A DNA stretch of 64,000 bases from assembly GCA_964572825.1 (NCBI GenBank), contig CAZNGS010000002.1, positions 1 to 64,000 of the forward strand. The letters are read 5' to 3'. Each line of letters opens with the position of its first letter. The first letter of the stretch is position 1. This document shows, piece after piece, positions 1-8,457 of the stretch. The translations under genes and the position numbers were made by a program. This DNA is from CAYVBE01 sp964572825 (GTDB lineage: Bacteria > Planctomycetota > Brocadiia > SM23-32). The notes under the pieces were generated by a model. It did not search any database. It saw only the letters and a list, made by a program, of their open reading frames with translations, and had not been told where the DNA came from.

Positions 1-48
1 GCGCAAAATTCCGGCGCGGCGTGAACAATTTCCGACGCGGCGTGAACA
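1..48. mobile_element. Probable IS21-like terminal direct repeats (element end at window edge)
   Basis: Two adjacent copies of a unit of about 21 bases lie at 8-27 and 28-48, sharing the core CGCGGCGTGAACA. Multiple short direct repeats at each end and a terminal CA are typical of IS21-family elements (istA/istB). The repeats stop at about 48, where the minus-strand hydrolase frame also stops looking like protein: it reads SCSRRVGNCSRRAG across the repeats. I infer that an IS element interrupts that gene and continues beyond the left edge. No transposase is visible, so the family is tentative. Confidence 0.4.
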
Positions 49-822
49 TGACCAGCTGGACCAGAAAAGCTCTTCGTGGTTCGGGGCCTCGGCGATAGGG
101 CCTGTCCGATCGCGCACTTCGGGGAATTCATCGAAGCGCGCATACTGCCAGAGGCCGTTCAGTGACACACGGACGCGTTTGCCGGTCTCTGGCTTCGGCA
201 GCTTGAACTGGTGCTCCTCCGCCGCGATGTCCTGTTCAGTGCGCCACTCTGCGTCCGGTTTGTGCTTGCCGTTGGGGCGGAACTCGCCGCGATACAGGCA
301 GATGACATCGGATGCATAGAGAATGCGCCCCGGGCCCCTGCCCCTGCGCGCGAGGCCCCGGATAAGACGGATATCTATGCGATGCCGGCTGGCATCCAGC
401 TTCTGAGTGCCCATGGGCAGCCACGAGACCTCGTTCCACCACGCGATGGGCATCAGGTCGGTGGAAAGGTCGTCCGGCTCGACCGTCCGCCATTCCCCGT
501 CGTCGATGCGCCAGTCGAACGGGGAGCGGATATTCATGAAGCAAATCCGGTTCCAGACCTCGTATTCGCCTCCGCGGGCGACCTCGAAGTCGTAGGACAT
601 GATGATGCCCTCTTCCGGGATCGTCTCCCCCTTGGCCAACTCCACCTTGGTGTTGATCCAGTTGCCCTCGGACAGATAGTCCGTGTTGCCCCAGCCGGCG
701 TAGCTGAGTTCGGCGTTGACCGAGTCCGGGTTTTCGCCCTCCAGCCAGACGTAGTCCTGGGCCGAGACGCCAATGACGCAAAAAACCAGGAGTGCAGCAA
801 AACAGGTCAACATCCGTCTCAT
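49..822 (-). CDS. Secreted CBM/GH2-like hydrolase, 5' part only (interrupted at left)
   Basis: The frame opens at ATG 822, preceded by GGAG seven bases upstream, and stays open to the window edge, but the part below about 49 is element sequence. About 258 residues belong to the gene. They begin with a Sec signal peptide (MRRMLTCFAALLVFCVIGVSA). A carbohydrate-binding-like beta-sandwich follows, with many Trp and Gly residues (DYVWLEGENPDS, GEYEVWNRICF). A segment starting with VSLNGLWQYARFDE comes next, like the start of the sugar-binding domain of GH2 enzymes. The catalytic barrel is absent. It is the last gene of the minus-strand set. The GH2 assignment rests on the short N-terminal pattern only. 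Confidence 0.6.
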
Positions 823-910
823 CCGATTACTCCAATCTAAATCCATCCTGATGGTAAGCTCATCGAGCGCTTCCGCCTTCTGCGTAAAAGCCATGGCACT
901 TCCCTGTTCT

Positions 911-2440
911 TCAGTCCGGGGATTTCGTCAGAGGAGACTCGAGGCCCGGCTTCGCCCACGATTCTGTGCGCAGGTCAAAGCAAACGAGTTCGCCCCTGGT
1001 CTGCCGTATGTAAAGCCTGCCGTCGGCAAGGCTCGGGAGGGCATATGCCCGGCTTCGTCGCTCCAGGTCGAATGCACCTATCACCCGGCCTCCCTTCCGA
1101 TCCACCTTCACCAGCGCAACGCCTTCGCGGCTCTGGACGATCAGCTTGCCGTCCGCGAGGATGTAGCCCGGACGGCTTGCCGCCAGGCGCTTCTCTCCTT
1201 CCACGGGCGAGCCGAAGTCGTTCGTATGCCAGAGCAGTTCGCCCGTCTGAATGTCGTAGCACTGAAGCATGCCGATCTCCGGAGGACGCGTACCGGGCAA
1301 GGCGGCGCCGGAGCCCTTTACCAAGCCCTGGTTGTCCAGACCCAGCAGCAGTCCCTGCCACGCGACGTAGCTGTGGTACCAGCTCACAATGTCGCGGGTC
1401 TGCCACACCAGTTGCGGTCCGTCGGCTTCGACGCGCACGCAGAAAGTGCGATTTGTGGCCTTGTGGTTCCAGAGCTGGTCTATCACGAGGTCGCCCACGA
1501 CCAGGGGGCTGACGTTGGAGTGCGACGGTCCGAGATTGTCCAGATCGAAAGCCTTTTTGTAGTCAAACTGCCACAGAACTTGCCCGTCTTCCGGACGCAC
1601 CCCGGCCAGTTGCGTGCCGGTCGGCCAGAGAATCGTCTCCCGGCCCCCGAATTTCCCCATCGTCGGTGAAGCCAGGTCGTTGCGGGTGGAACCCCCGAGC
1701 GGTCGTGTGCGCCAGAGCAACCGGCCTTTCTCCGCGTCGAAGGCGAGCACGGAACAGCGGACGCGCCAGAAGAACCGCTCGCGCTTCTCCGGGTCCATGG
1801 TCCGCAGCTCCTCGCGCTCTTCCGCCGAGAGTAGAGTCTCGCGAAGCTCCGGCGAGAGTCCCCCCTTCCCATAGCGGCTCCACACAAATACCCGTCCGTC
1901 CCGCACCAGGGGCGAGCAACTGTAGCCGTAGTGCGAATGGTCCGCACCCCCCATCAAGGGCGCGGTCGCCACCTCCCACTGGGTCTCGCCGGATTCGGCA
2001 TCGCAGCAGATCAGGCGCCCCGTTCGGTCGGCGGCGTAAACCTTTCCATCAACAACGGTTGGCGTCACGTGCGGCGAATGGTAGGTCCGCTCCTTCGTGT
2101 AATGCCCCAGCGGGCTGGCCCAGACCCGCCGGCCGTCGGCGATGTTCAGGCAGATCAATGAATCCCGTCGCGGCGGTCTGCGCTCGGACGACTCCGGGTC
2201 CGGCAGCGCCCCCAGCACGTAGAGGCGCTCGGCCACGATCGCGCAGGAGCCGCCGCCCACCCCGATTTCCGCCCGCCACAGCACCGGTGGCCCGCCCTCG
2301 GGCCAGCTACCCGGCAGCCCGGTCTCCCGGCTCACCCCGTCCCGCCGCGGCCCGCGGAACTGCGGCCAATCAGCGGCGGAGCAGCACGCGACGGTTAGTA
2401 GAATTCCCAAAATCAAGAAACGCAGTCGTCGTGTAGTCAT
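911..2440 (-). CDS. Secreted PQQ-like beta-propeller protein
   Basis: The protein has 509 residues. A Sec signal peptide (FLILGILLTVACCSA) is followed by ADWPQFRGPRRDGVS, the usual opening of the BamB-like propeller proteins abundant in Planctomycetota and Verrucomicrobiota. Repeated blades carry D-x-x-x-G-x-x-x-W motifs (NIADGRRVWASPLG, DAESGETQWEV, RPEDGQVLWQF, DIQTGELLWHT). The fold is an eight-bladed propeller. Whether it binds PQQ or any cofactor cannot be judged, and no catalytic residues are identifiable. It acts outside the cytoplasm. It lies 58 bp downstream of the GH30 gene and is probably co-transcribed with it. Two related proteins occur at 6198-7787 and (stump) 7858-8442. Confidence 0.85.
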   Translation of the reverse strand: MTTRRLRFLILGILLTVACCSAADWPQFRGPRRDGVSRETGLPGSWPEGGPPVLWRAEIGVGGGSCAIVAERLYVLGALPDPESSERRPPRRDSLICLNIADGRRVWASPLGHYTKERTYHSPHVTPTVVDGKVYAADRTGRLICCDAESGETQWEVATAPLMGGADHSHYGYSCSPLVRDGRVFVWSRYGKGGLSPELRETLLSAEEREELRTMDPEKRERFFWRVRCSVLAFDAEKGRLLWRTRPLGGSTRNDLASPTMGKFGGRETILWPTGTQLAGVRPEDGQVLWQFDYKKAFDLDNLGPSHSNVSPLVVGDLVIDQLWNHKATNRTFCVRVEADGPQLVWQTRDIVSWYHSYVAWQGLLLGLDNQGLVKGSGAALPGTRPPEIGMLQCYDIQTGELLWHTNDFGSPVEGEKRLAASRPGYILADGKLIVQSREGVALVKVDRKGGRVIGAFDLERRSRAYALPSLADGRLYIRQTRGELVCFDLRTESWAKPGLESPLTKSPD

Positions 2441-2498
2441 CGAGGTGCCTTTCGACCTTTGACCGCGTGTTGGCGGCCTCTTGGTGGGCCGAGTGGTA

Positions 2499-4037
2499 TC
2501 ATCGGCCCACGCTCTGTGTCAGAGTGACAATGCTGCGAGCGGGCAGTGCGAGTGCAGCCTGGCCGTCGCTAACGCTCACGTCCGTCATTTCGGAGCAGTC
2601 ATGGTCGGCATCGGTCAGGTACAGCTGAAGCGAATCCACGCCGTCGAGACCGGAAAGGCGCAGGGAGACCTTCCTGGCTTCTTCGGCGTGATTCTGGACC
2701 ACAACGCTCAGAGCGCCGCTCTCCTGGTAATGGAAAGCAACCGCAAGCAGGCCCTCACTATCCGCCGCGGCCTCGACCCGATGAGCGCCCTGCGGTGTCC
2801 AGCGCGCGAAGTGTTTCTGGACGTAGTACTTCTTTGTGAACACGGCCTCCCCACCGCTCACGTTGATCAGGCCGGCCCGGGTGCCCTCGGACGTGTCCAG
2901 GTACTGCCAGGTGGTCCAGAGCGAGGCGTTTCCGTGGACGATGGCGTTGTGCAGCCTCGTGGCGAAGCCGCTCAGGGCGCCTTTCACCGTGCGCTTCTGC
3001 CCCTTGCGCTTTCCGTGCTGCCAGACCATCTCGATATCGTGCCACTTGCCTCCCCCGCCGCCGGTCTCCGTCATCCACCATTCCTTTCCGGGGCAGACCT
3101 CCTGTATCGTCTGCCAGAGCCTGAGGGCATCGTCGGCCGCGAGGGAAGTCTGGACGCCGTCGGCGTAGCCGTGCGAGCAGATGACGGACAAAGCTTCGGC
3201 CGACTTCGGATTCGCCATGGCGGCCCTGACGTACCCCATCGTGCGGGCCGGGAACTTTGTCATGTCCTCGGGCCCCATGATGCGGGTTGGGATGTCTTCC
3301 TCCTCGAAGACCTTGCCGACGACCGCGACCACGTCAGCGAACTCCTGTGGCGTGTAGACGCAGGAGTTGTAAGGCTCGTAAAAATGAAGCTCGTTTTGAA
3401 TGCTGATGGCGTAGAGGTCAATGCCGTGGACCTGCTTCAGCCCCTTGATCCATTCGGCCAGGTAGTGGGCGTAGTGCTCGTAATAATCGGGGTTCAGGTG
3501 TCCGCCGCAACTGGAGCAGCCGTATTTGCTCCAGTGGAAACGCTTGCCGGGGCCGCTCTCGGCGGGCTCCTTCATCCAGTGGGGCGGGCTCCAGACCGAA
3601 CCGATGACCTTGACCCGTGGATTCAGCCGGACGATGGCTTTCGCAAAGTCCACCGGATACTGAATGCGTCCCCGCGCCCGGCCGCTGTTGTAGGCCCACC
3701 GGAAGTCCTTGTAGCTGATCGCGTCCGGGTCGCGCATTCCCTCGGCGGTGGCGCTTGGCTCTATGCCGTAGGGGTTTTCGTGCTCGTAAACCCACTTGCT
3801 GATGGGAATGCGGACGACTTTCATGCCCAGGTCCTCCGCGTAACGCCACTGCAGATCCGGATCATACTGGCCGGAGACCACGGGACCTGTCTCGCGGTTT
3901 CCCCAGGACTTCAGACACGTCCCGAAGCCATGAAAAACCTGATGCGTTTTTGTAACGTCAACCTTTACCTCAGCCGCGGAGACAAGCTGGCCGACACACA
4001 TGACTGCGCAGAGCAGAACTGCGTTTGTGGCCTTCAT
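2499..4037 (-). CDS. GH30-family secreted glycoside hydrolase
   Basis: I place the start at ATG 4037 because GGGAG lies six bases upstream and a Sec signal (MKATNAVLLCAVMCVGQLVSA) follows at once; the frame extends upstream to 4112 without such support. The 512-residue protein has the GH30 plan: an opening HQVFHGFGTCLKSW strand, an (alpha/beta)8 barrel, and a C-terminal beta-sandwich containing SVVVQNHAEEARKVSL. The acid/base Glu is in YAISIQNELHF and the nucleophile Glu in WWMTETGG. VWSPPHWMKEP is the usual GH30 substrate loop. GH30 includes glucosylceramidases, beta-1,6-glucanases and xylanases; the specificity here is unknown. Its upstream region overlaps the end of the SGNH domain gene by a few bases. 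Confidence 0.88.
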   Translation of the reverse strand: MKATNAVLLCAVMCVGQLVSAAEVKVDVTKTHQVFHGFGTCLKSWGNRETGPVVSGQYDPDLQWRYAEDLGMKVVRIPISKWVYEHENPYGIEPSATAEGMRDPDAISYKDFRWAYNSGRARGRIQYPVDFAKAIVRLNPRVKVIGSVWSPPHWMKEPAESGPGKRFHWSKYGCSSCGGHLNPDYYEHYAHYLAEWIKGLKQVHGIDLYAISIQNELHFYEPYNSCVYTPQEFADVVAVVGKVFEEEDIPTRIMGPEDMTKFPARTMGYVRAAMANPKSAEALSVICSHGYADGVQTSLAADDALRLWQTIQEVCPGKEWWMTETGGGGGKWHDIEMVWQHGKRKGQKRTVKGALSGFATRLHNAIVHGNASLWTTWQYLDTSEGTRAGLINVSGGEAVFTKKYYVQKHFARWTPQGAHRVEAAADSEGLLAVAFHYQESGALSVVVQNHAEEARKVSLRLSGLDGVDSLQLYLTDADHDCSEMTDVSVSDGQAALALPARSIVTLTQSVGR

Positions 4038-4090
4038 CAGAACTCTCCCAAGGGGAAACACTCTTACCCGAGCGTGCCTTCGCCCGGCCT

Positions 4091-4825
4091 TCAAGGGGCC
4101 TCTGAAAAGCATCTCAAATCGTAGTCCTCAGTGGCTTCCTGGTAGGCTTCCCAGGCCAGTTCCTGGAGAAACCGCGCGCGATCGGGATCAACCCGAACGT
4201 CCTGCCCCACCAGGGCAGGAACCGGATGCCCGACCGGCGACCTGCCGGTCCAGGCGATGTAGTGCGTGCAGACATCCAGGTAGGCCGGGTGAAATCCCAG
4301 GTGCGGCCCAACTCCCCGCATGGAAAGCGGGCGCGGGGCGTCCCCGGCCTTCTCCCGCAAAAGCCTGCGGGCCTCACCGAAGGGAACGATCACCATCTCA
4401 CGATCGGCTGCCAGGTTCAGCAGTTCGTCCCGAGAGGCCTTGTCCATAGCCTCCAGCGGGTTGAACACATACAGCATGAGCCGCGTGCCCGCCTTGTCCG
4501 CAACGTCGGCAAATGCTCGTAGCGCCTCGAGCATTCTGTCGTTGAAGTCCCGGTCGTTCTTGGGCAGCAACTGCAGCACGGCCACGTCGTAGCGGCCGGC
4601 CTCCATGATGCTCAGTGCGGAGGGCGCGTCGGGGTCACTATGCTTGCGGTAGAACCAACTGAGCACCTTCCCCCCGTGCAGCAGGCGATAAGGCACCAGT
4701 TCCAGACCGGTCCCGGGAGCGGAGTTGACGGCTGCGGTTACGCTTTCGGGAATGGCCCAGAAAAAAGTGTGGCTGTTGCCGACGTAGAAAACGCGCAGCT
4801 TCCTGCGCCGCCCCTTCGGGCTCAA
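4091..4825 (-). CDS. SGNH/GDSL hydrolase domain (C-terminal frame of the disrupted malectin gene)
   Basis: This is the open frame of 244 residues holding the catalytic domain. VFYVGNSHTFFW is block I, with the nucleophile Ser in GNS. YDVAVLQLLPKN fits the block after the second strand, and HLGFHPAYLDVCTHYIAW supplies a late His that could be the catalytic His. SGNH hydrolases of this type are often carbohydrate esterases, but the substrate cannot be read from the sequence. The apparent TTG start (MSPKGRRRK) is probably not a real start: the same frame continues upstream as the C-terminus of the second malectin domain. The last bases overlap the upstream region of the GH30 gene. Confidence 0.7.
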   Translation of the reverse strand: MSPKGRRRKLRVFYVGNSHTFFWAIPESVTAAVNSAPGTGLELVPYRLLHGGKVLSWFYRKHSDPDAPSALSIMEAGRYDVAVLQLLPKNDRDFNDRMLEALRAFADVADKAGTRLMLYVFNPLEAMDKASRDELLNLAADREMVIVPFGEARRLLREKAGDAPRPLSMRGVGPHLGFHPAYLDVCTHYIAWTGRSPVGHPVPALVGQDVRVDPDRARFLQELAWEAYQEATEDYDLRCFSEAP

Positions 4826-5862
4826 AGGTTCGCGCCGGGCCGGACCGACGACCTGCCGGACGGAGAACTCGGGGGCTCCGGACCTGTCCTCAAAGACTTC
4901 GATAGCGCTGATGATGGGCGACTGGAGCTTCTCATGAAAGCCGACGCTGAGCTGGCCGTCGTCAACCTCGATCCCCGAATTTCAAAAACGCCGGCGAAAG
5001 CAAAGCCACCGCCAGCAGCGACGGGGTCGAAGTCCCGGAGAATCTTCCGGCCCTCTACGCTGACGTCGAACACGCGCAGTCCCGGACGATAGATCCCCTC
5101 AAAACCCTCGGCGAAGTGCAGCCGGACGGCGTAGGTTCCCGGTGACGGCACCTTTATCTGGTAGCCATCTGTGTCAAACCGCTCGTGACTGAGCACCTGC
5201 GGGCAGGGCGAATTCGTGAAGTTAATCGGCCAATGCCGCTGCCCTGCACCTCCCCGTTCGGCCCAAAACCCGTTGACGGCGCCCCGGAGGTCCGGCAACC
5301 ACGTGGCCCGGCCACCGTATTCGGTCACCAGTTGGTAACCCGGCAGAGCCCTGGACGCCACCCCGCACAGGAAGCGCCCCACTGCCGGTCCGGGCGGATC
5401 GGGAAGCTCCACGTCCCTGCCAACCATCTCCACATCCCCCCGTTCGAGGTCGAAAGGCTCGTCGAGGGGTCCCTCTCCCATTATCTCGATGCCGTTGATG
5501 AGCGGCGGCTCGGCTGAATCCCCGGAGAAACCTATCTCCAGTGGCTCGTCACCGACCTGAACGCGCTCGAACACGCGGACGATGGGCGTTCCCGGCCCGC
5601 CGGCGGCCACGGGATCGAAGTCCGACAGACGGTGGTCGCCGCCCACCGTTACGTCGAAGACCCGGCGCCCGACCTCCGCCTCTTCCAACCGGTAACTCTC
5701 GATGAAATGGAGGCGCACCGTGTACCCGCCCGGCGGCAGATGGAACGTGTAGCCGTCCATGGCGTAACGTTCCGCGCGGTACATGCCGGCCAGGCGCCTG
5801 ACCTGAGGCAGTTCGAAGTCTCTGAGATTCCGACGCCGGCACCTCCTCCGCGCACGCCCCAC
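4822..5862 (-). CDS. Twin malectin-domain reading frame (middle of the disrupted gene)
   Basis: This 346-residue open frame carries most of two malectin domains. Both show RVFDVTVGG or RVFDVSVEG followed by DFDPVAAGG, the usual malectin turn. The real domain 1 start is in the neighbouring frame at 5850-5984 (LWLADRMGRKG). Residues after FEIRG (from about 4976) become Ser/Arg-rich and are out of frame. Malectin modules in bacteria are carbohydrate-binding appendages of secreted hydrolases, so this frame is best read as part of the larger lipoprotein and not as an independent gene. Confidence 0.6.
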   Translation of the reverse strand: MGRARRRCRRRNLRDFELPQVRRLAGMYRAERYAMDGYTFHLPPGGYTVRLHFIESYRLEEAEVGRRVFDVTVGGDHRLSDFDPVAAGGPGTPIVRVFERVQVGDEPLEIGFSGDSAEPPLINGIEIMGEGPLDEPFDLERGDVEMVGRDVELPDPPGPAVGRFLCGVASRALPGYQLVTEYGGRATWLPDLRGAVNGFWAERGGAGQRHWPINFTNSPCPQVLSHERFDTDGYQIKVPSPGTYAVRLHFAEGFEGIYRPGLRVFDVSVEGRKILRDFDPVAAGGGFAFAGVFEIRGSRLTTASSASAFMRSSSRPSSALSKSLRTGPEPPSSPSGRSSVRPGANL

Positions 5863-6197
5863 TGCGCGCCCTTCCGCCCCATGCGGTCCGCCAGCCAGAG
5901 ATTCCCCGCCTCGTCGCGGTATTGCCAGCCGCCCTCATGGAAGTCCATCCCGCAGTTGACCCGTACCTGCAGGGGCTCGCCCACCGGCAGTGTGATGGAA
6001 GGAGGGCAGGCACAGGCGGGGCCTTCCGTATCACGAAAGGTTTCAGCCGCATGTAGTAGCGTTCCGCCCTACTTCCTGCCACCGCTTCCGCAGCTTGTCG
6101 GTCGAGTTCGTTTTCCGCGCCCAGGCCAATCGAAATGCAACCAGTCAGGATAAACACAACAAAGACCGGCCAGGGCGAGTCTAAGCCGTTCATGGAA

Positions 6198-7787
6198 TCA
6201 ATCCTTCCTGAGGTCAAAGCAAAGAAGCGTGCGCTCCTCGGCGACCGTTGCCTCATCCCGATGCATTCCCACCCGTCCTCCGAAGCGACGGACCAGCAGA
6301 CGGCCGCGCGCAACCACAGGCATGGCAAGACCGTTCGCCGCGTATCTGCGCAGTTCGATTTTGCGGAATGGCCCTGCCTTTTCCGGGGTCGCTTTCCCGA
6401 CAATCAGGCCGTCGTGCTGGTGAAAAATGACATCATCCCCCGCGATGATGTAGTGAGGATTGCCGTCCTTCAGGCTACCGTAGTTGACCATCTCGTCGAG
6501 TTCATCCGTAATCCAGGGCTTCTCGCCGGTGCGTATGTTCACGCACTGAAAGGCGCCCATGTCATCGGGTCGGTTGCGTGACTCCGGCCTCCCGCTCAGC
6601 ACTATCTGGTCCAGACCGTAGAGGTATTCGCCCTTGACGACAAACTGCCCGAAGCAGCGCAGGGGGAACTTCTGGTGCCACAGTTGCTTGATCCTGCCCT
6701 GCTCGACGGTAAAGGCGTAGGTAAAGGCCCAGTCGTTCTTATAGCCGACCATCTGGCTATCCAGCACAACGCCGTTCTGAACAAACGGTATCCGCCCCGG
6801 CCAGGTTATGCGCCAGGAATAGCCGGCGCTTCGTGAGTCCGTTCCGGACAGGTCCTCGGGTAGATTGAACTCCTTCTGGTAGTCGAACGCCCAGCGCCGA
6901 TCACCGGTCTCCGGATTCAGGCCCACCGTGTAGTGACCGCAGGACTGCACGATGGTCGGCTTCCCATCCACTTCGCCCAGGGTGATGCTCGACTTGGCCG
7001 GCCGGAAGCTGGATTCTTCGATGACCGTCAGCCATTTCTTCCCGCCGGTCTTCGGGTCGACGGCAATCTGGCGGGTGGTCTTGTTGTCCTGGGCATACAT
7101 TAGGACGACTGCCCCGGCGGCATACAGCGGCCCGCACCAGTTCCCCCCCTTGCCCAGCGTGGTGCCGCCGTAATCGTACAGATCAAGCTCCCAAAGAACC
7201 TCTCCACTGTCCGCTGAAAGGCCGAACAAGCGGGCATTGAAGGTATGAATGAACACGCGTCCGTCATGGACGAGCGGCGTGGCGCGGGTGAAGTAGTAAT
7301 GGTTAATGGCCACTTCTTCCTGGATGCATCTGGTCCACAGCAATTCACCGCCGCCCAGGTCGTAGCAGAGGGCATATTCGTCCACCAGATAGCTGGGGCC
7401 ACCGTGCGTCCTGCCTGGAGTTTGGTCCGTCGCACCGGGCTTGCCCGGCCGGGGGTATTCGACGCCGATGCTGAGCTGGTTCTCCTCCGCAAAACGGGCG
7501 CGGTCGCCGTCCTGCACACCGTCCGAGAGGTCGGCGCCGCGGTGGAAATACCCGGTTACGTAAACACGGCCGTCCACCACAGCCGGCGGGGCCGCCCCCA
7601 TACCAGCGTTGACCACCCAGGCCGGCTCGGTCTCAGCGGTAAGCCGGGAAAGGGCGATCCGTTCGGGGGTGTAGCCTGTGCGGGTCGGCCCCATCTCCTG
7701 CGGCCAGGCCCCGGCACGGCACACTCCCAGCACACACACTAAAGTAACCAGCGCTACGAGAGCGCAATTCGGACTGATTCTATGCAT
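6198..7787 (-). CDS. Secreted PQQ-like beta-propeller protein
   Basis: The start is taken at ATG 7787 because GGAGG lies eight bases upstream and the signal peptide CALVALVTLVCVLGVCRAG begins a few residues later. The 529-residue mature protein opens with AWPQEMGPTRTGYTPE and shows propeller blades such as DLGGGELLWTRCI, SADSGEVLWELDLYD and NIRTGEKPWITDE. It belongs to the same family as the 911-2440 protein, with low overall identity. No enzyme motif is seen. The stop lies only four bases from the ATG of the malectin-SGNH lipoprotein, suggesting a shared transcript and related extracellular work. Confidence 0.83.
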   Translation of the reverse strand: MHRISPNCALVALVTLVCVLGVCRAGAWPQEMGPTRTGYTPERIALSRLTAETEPAWVVNAGMGAAPPAVVDGRVYVTGYFHRGADLSDGVQDGDRARFAEENQLSIGVEYPRPGKPGATDQTPGRTHGGPSYLVDEYALCYDLGGGELLWTRCIQEEVAINHYYFTRATPLVHDGRVFIHTFNARLFGLSADSGEVLWELDLYDYGGTTLGKGGNWCGPLYAAGAVVLMYAQDNKTTRQIAVDPKTGGKKWLTVIEESSFRPAKSSITLGEVDGKPTIVQSCGHYTVGLNPETGDRRWAFDYQKEFNLPEDLSGTDSRSAGYSWRITWPGRIPFVQNGVVLDSQMVGYKNDWAFTYAFTVEQGRIKQLWHQKFPLRCFGQFVVKGEYLYGLDQIVLSGRPESRNRPDDMGAFQCVNIRTGEKPWITDELDEMVNYGSLKDGNPHYIIAGDDVIFHQHDGLIVGKATPEKAGPFRKIELRRYAANGLAMPVVARGRLLVRRFGGRVGMHRDEATVAEERTLLCFDLRKD

Positions 7788-7857
7788 GCTCAAATCCTCC
7801 GCTTCTGTTGTCAGAGCCATCGGCGCGGACCTGGGCCGCGATCTGGGACTCAGCCTG

Positions 7858-8442
7858 TCATTCTGCCGGGCGCAGGTCCAGGCATATCAGGTTGCCCGTA
7901 CCGCCCAGTTTTCCGAGCAGGCCCTTGCCCGCGTGCGGCATGGTCTGGCGGTAATACAGCATCTGATCCACCAACACCGGTTCGGCGGGCAGGTTGGGTA
8001 TACCCCAATGTCCGCCGTCGGTGGTCGTGATGGCAACCTTGGCCTCGGCGCCACTGTCCGAAACGGTCCCCAGCCAGAGGCCGTCGTCACCGACGGCAAT
8101 GATCTTGTCACCGACCAGGATGAACTTGTAGCCGTTCGGCTCGTCGCCCTGCGGAGTGGATGGGCTCTTGCGGAACGCGTCGCTGGACCACAGCAAGTTC
8201 CCGGTCGGTATGTCCATGCAGACGAACTGCCCGACACCTTCGGGGCGCCCCAGGCGGGCGTCTTTGACGCGGTTGGTATACGAGTGGTTGCTGAACTCGA
8301 AGAAGTAGAGCCGCACGGCACGTGCCCTGCGCACCTCGGCCGGATCATCCCATCCTTCCAGGGCCTCCATCAGCTCAACAGTTTCCTGCTCGGACAGCTC
8401 GCGCACGAACCTCATCTCCAAGGGCCCTCCCGGCGGAATCAA
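7858..8442 (-). pseudogene. C-terminal stump of a PQQ-like beta-propeller gene
   Basis: This frame of 194 residues matches only the last blades of the neighbouring propeller proteins: MDIPTGNLLWSSDAF corresponds to NIRTGEKPWITDEL, and the chain ends in LICLDLRPAE as the intact paralogue ends in LLCFDLRKD. There is no signal peptide and no ATG near the start; a TTG at 8442 follows an in-frame TAG 12 bases upstream. The missing first 300 or so residues are replaced by the end of the protease gene 15 bp away. I infer that the gene was truncated when the protease and restriction genes arrived upstream. Confidence 0.65.
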
Positions 8443-8457
8443 CCCATCTCTCCGCTA

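Larger units (their letters stand above)
4091..6193 (-). pseudogene. Lipoprotein with two malectin domains and an SGNH hydrolase, broken by three frameshifts
   Basis: Three consecutive frames read as one protein of about 700 residues. It starts at ATG 6193 with a lipoprotein signal (VFVVFILTGC). Frame one runs to about 6040-6070. Frame two contains VRVNCGMDFHEGGWQYRDE and LWLADRMG, the start of malectin domain 1. Frame three, from about 5825, finishes domain 1 (TFHLPPGGYTVRLHFIES) and holds most of malectin domain 2 (IKVPSPGTYAVRLHFAEGFEG). After the C4 run at 4973-4976 the fourth frame completes domain 2 (SVGFHEKLQSPIISAIEVFE) and runs without a stop into the SGNH domain. Each junction is repaired by adding one base. 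Malectin domains bind carbohydrate, and SGNH enzymes usually remove acyl groups. Either the gene is decaying or the assembly lacks three bases. Confidence 0.72.

Noticed and set aside
211..840. Plus-strand open frame of 209 codons at the left edge
   Set aside because: The opposite strand encodes a signal peptide and Trp-rich sandwich domain with a proper ribosome-binding site.
2481..4124. Plus-strand open frame of 547 codons
   Set aside because: It is antisense to the GH30 gene, whose catalytic motifs and signal peptide are clear; the long open frame comes from high GC.
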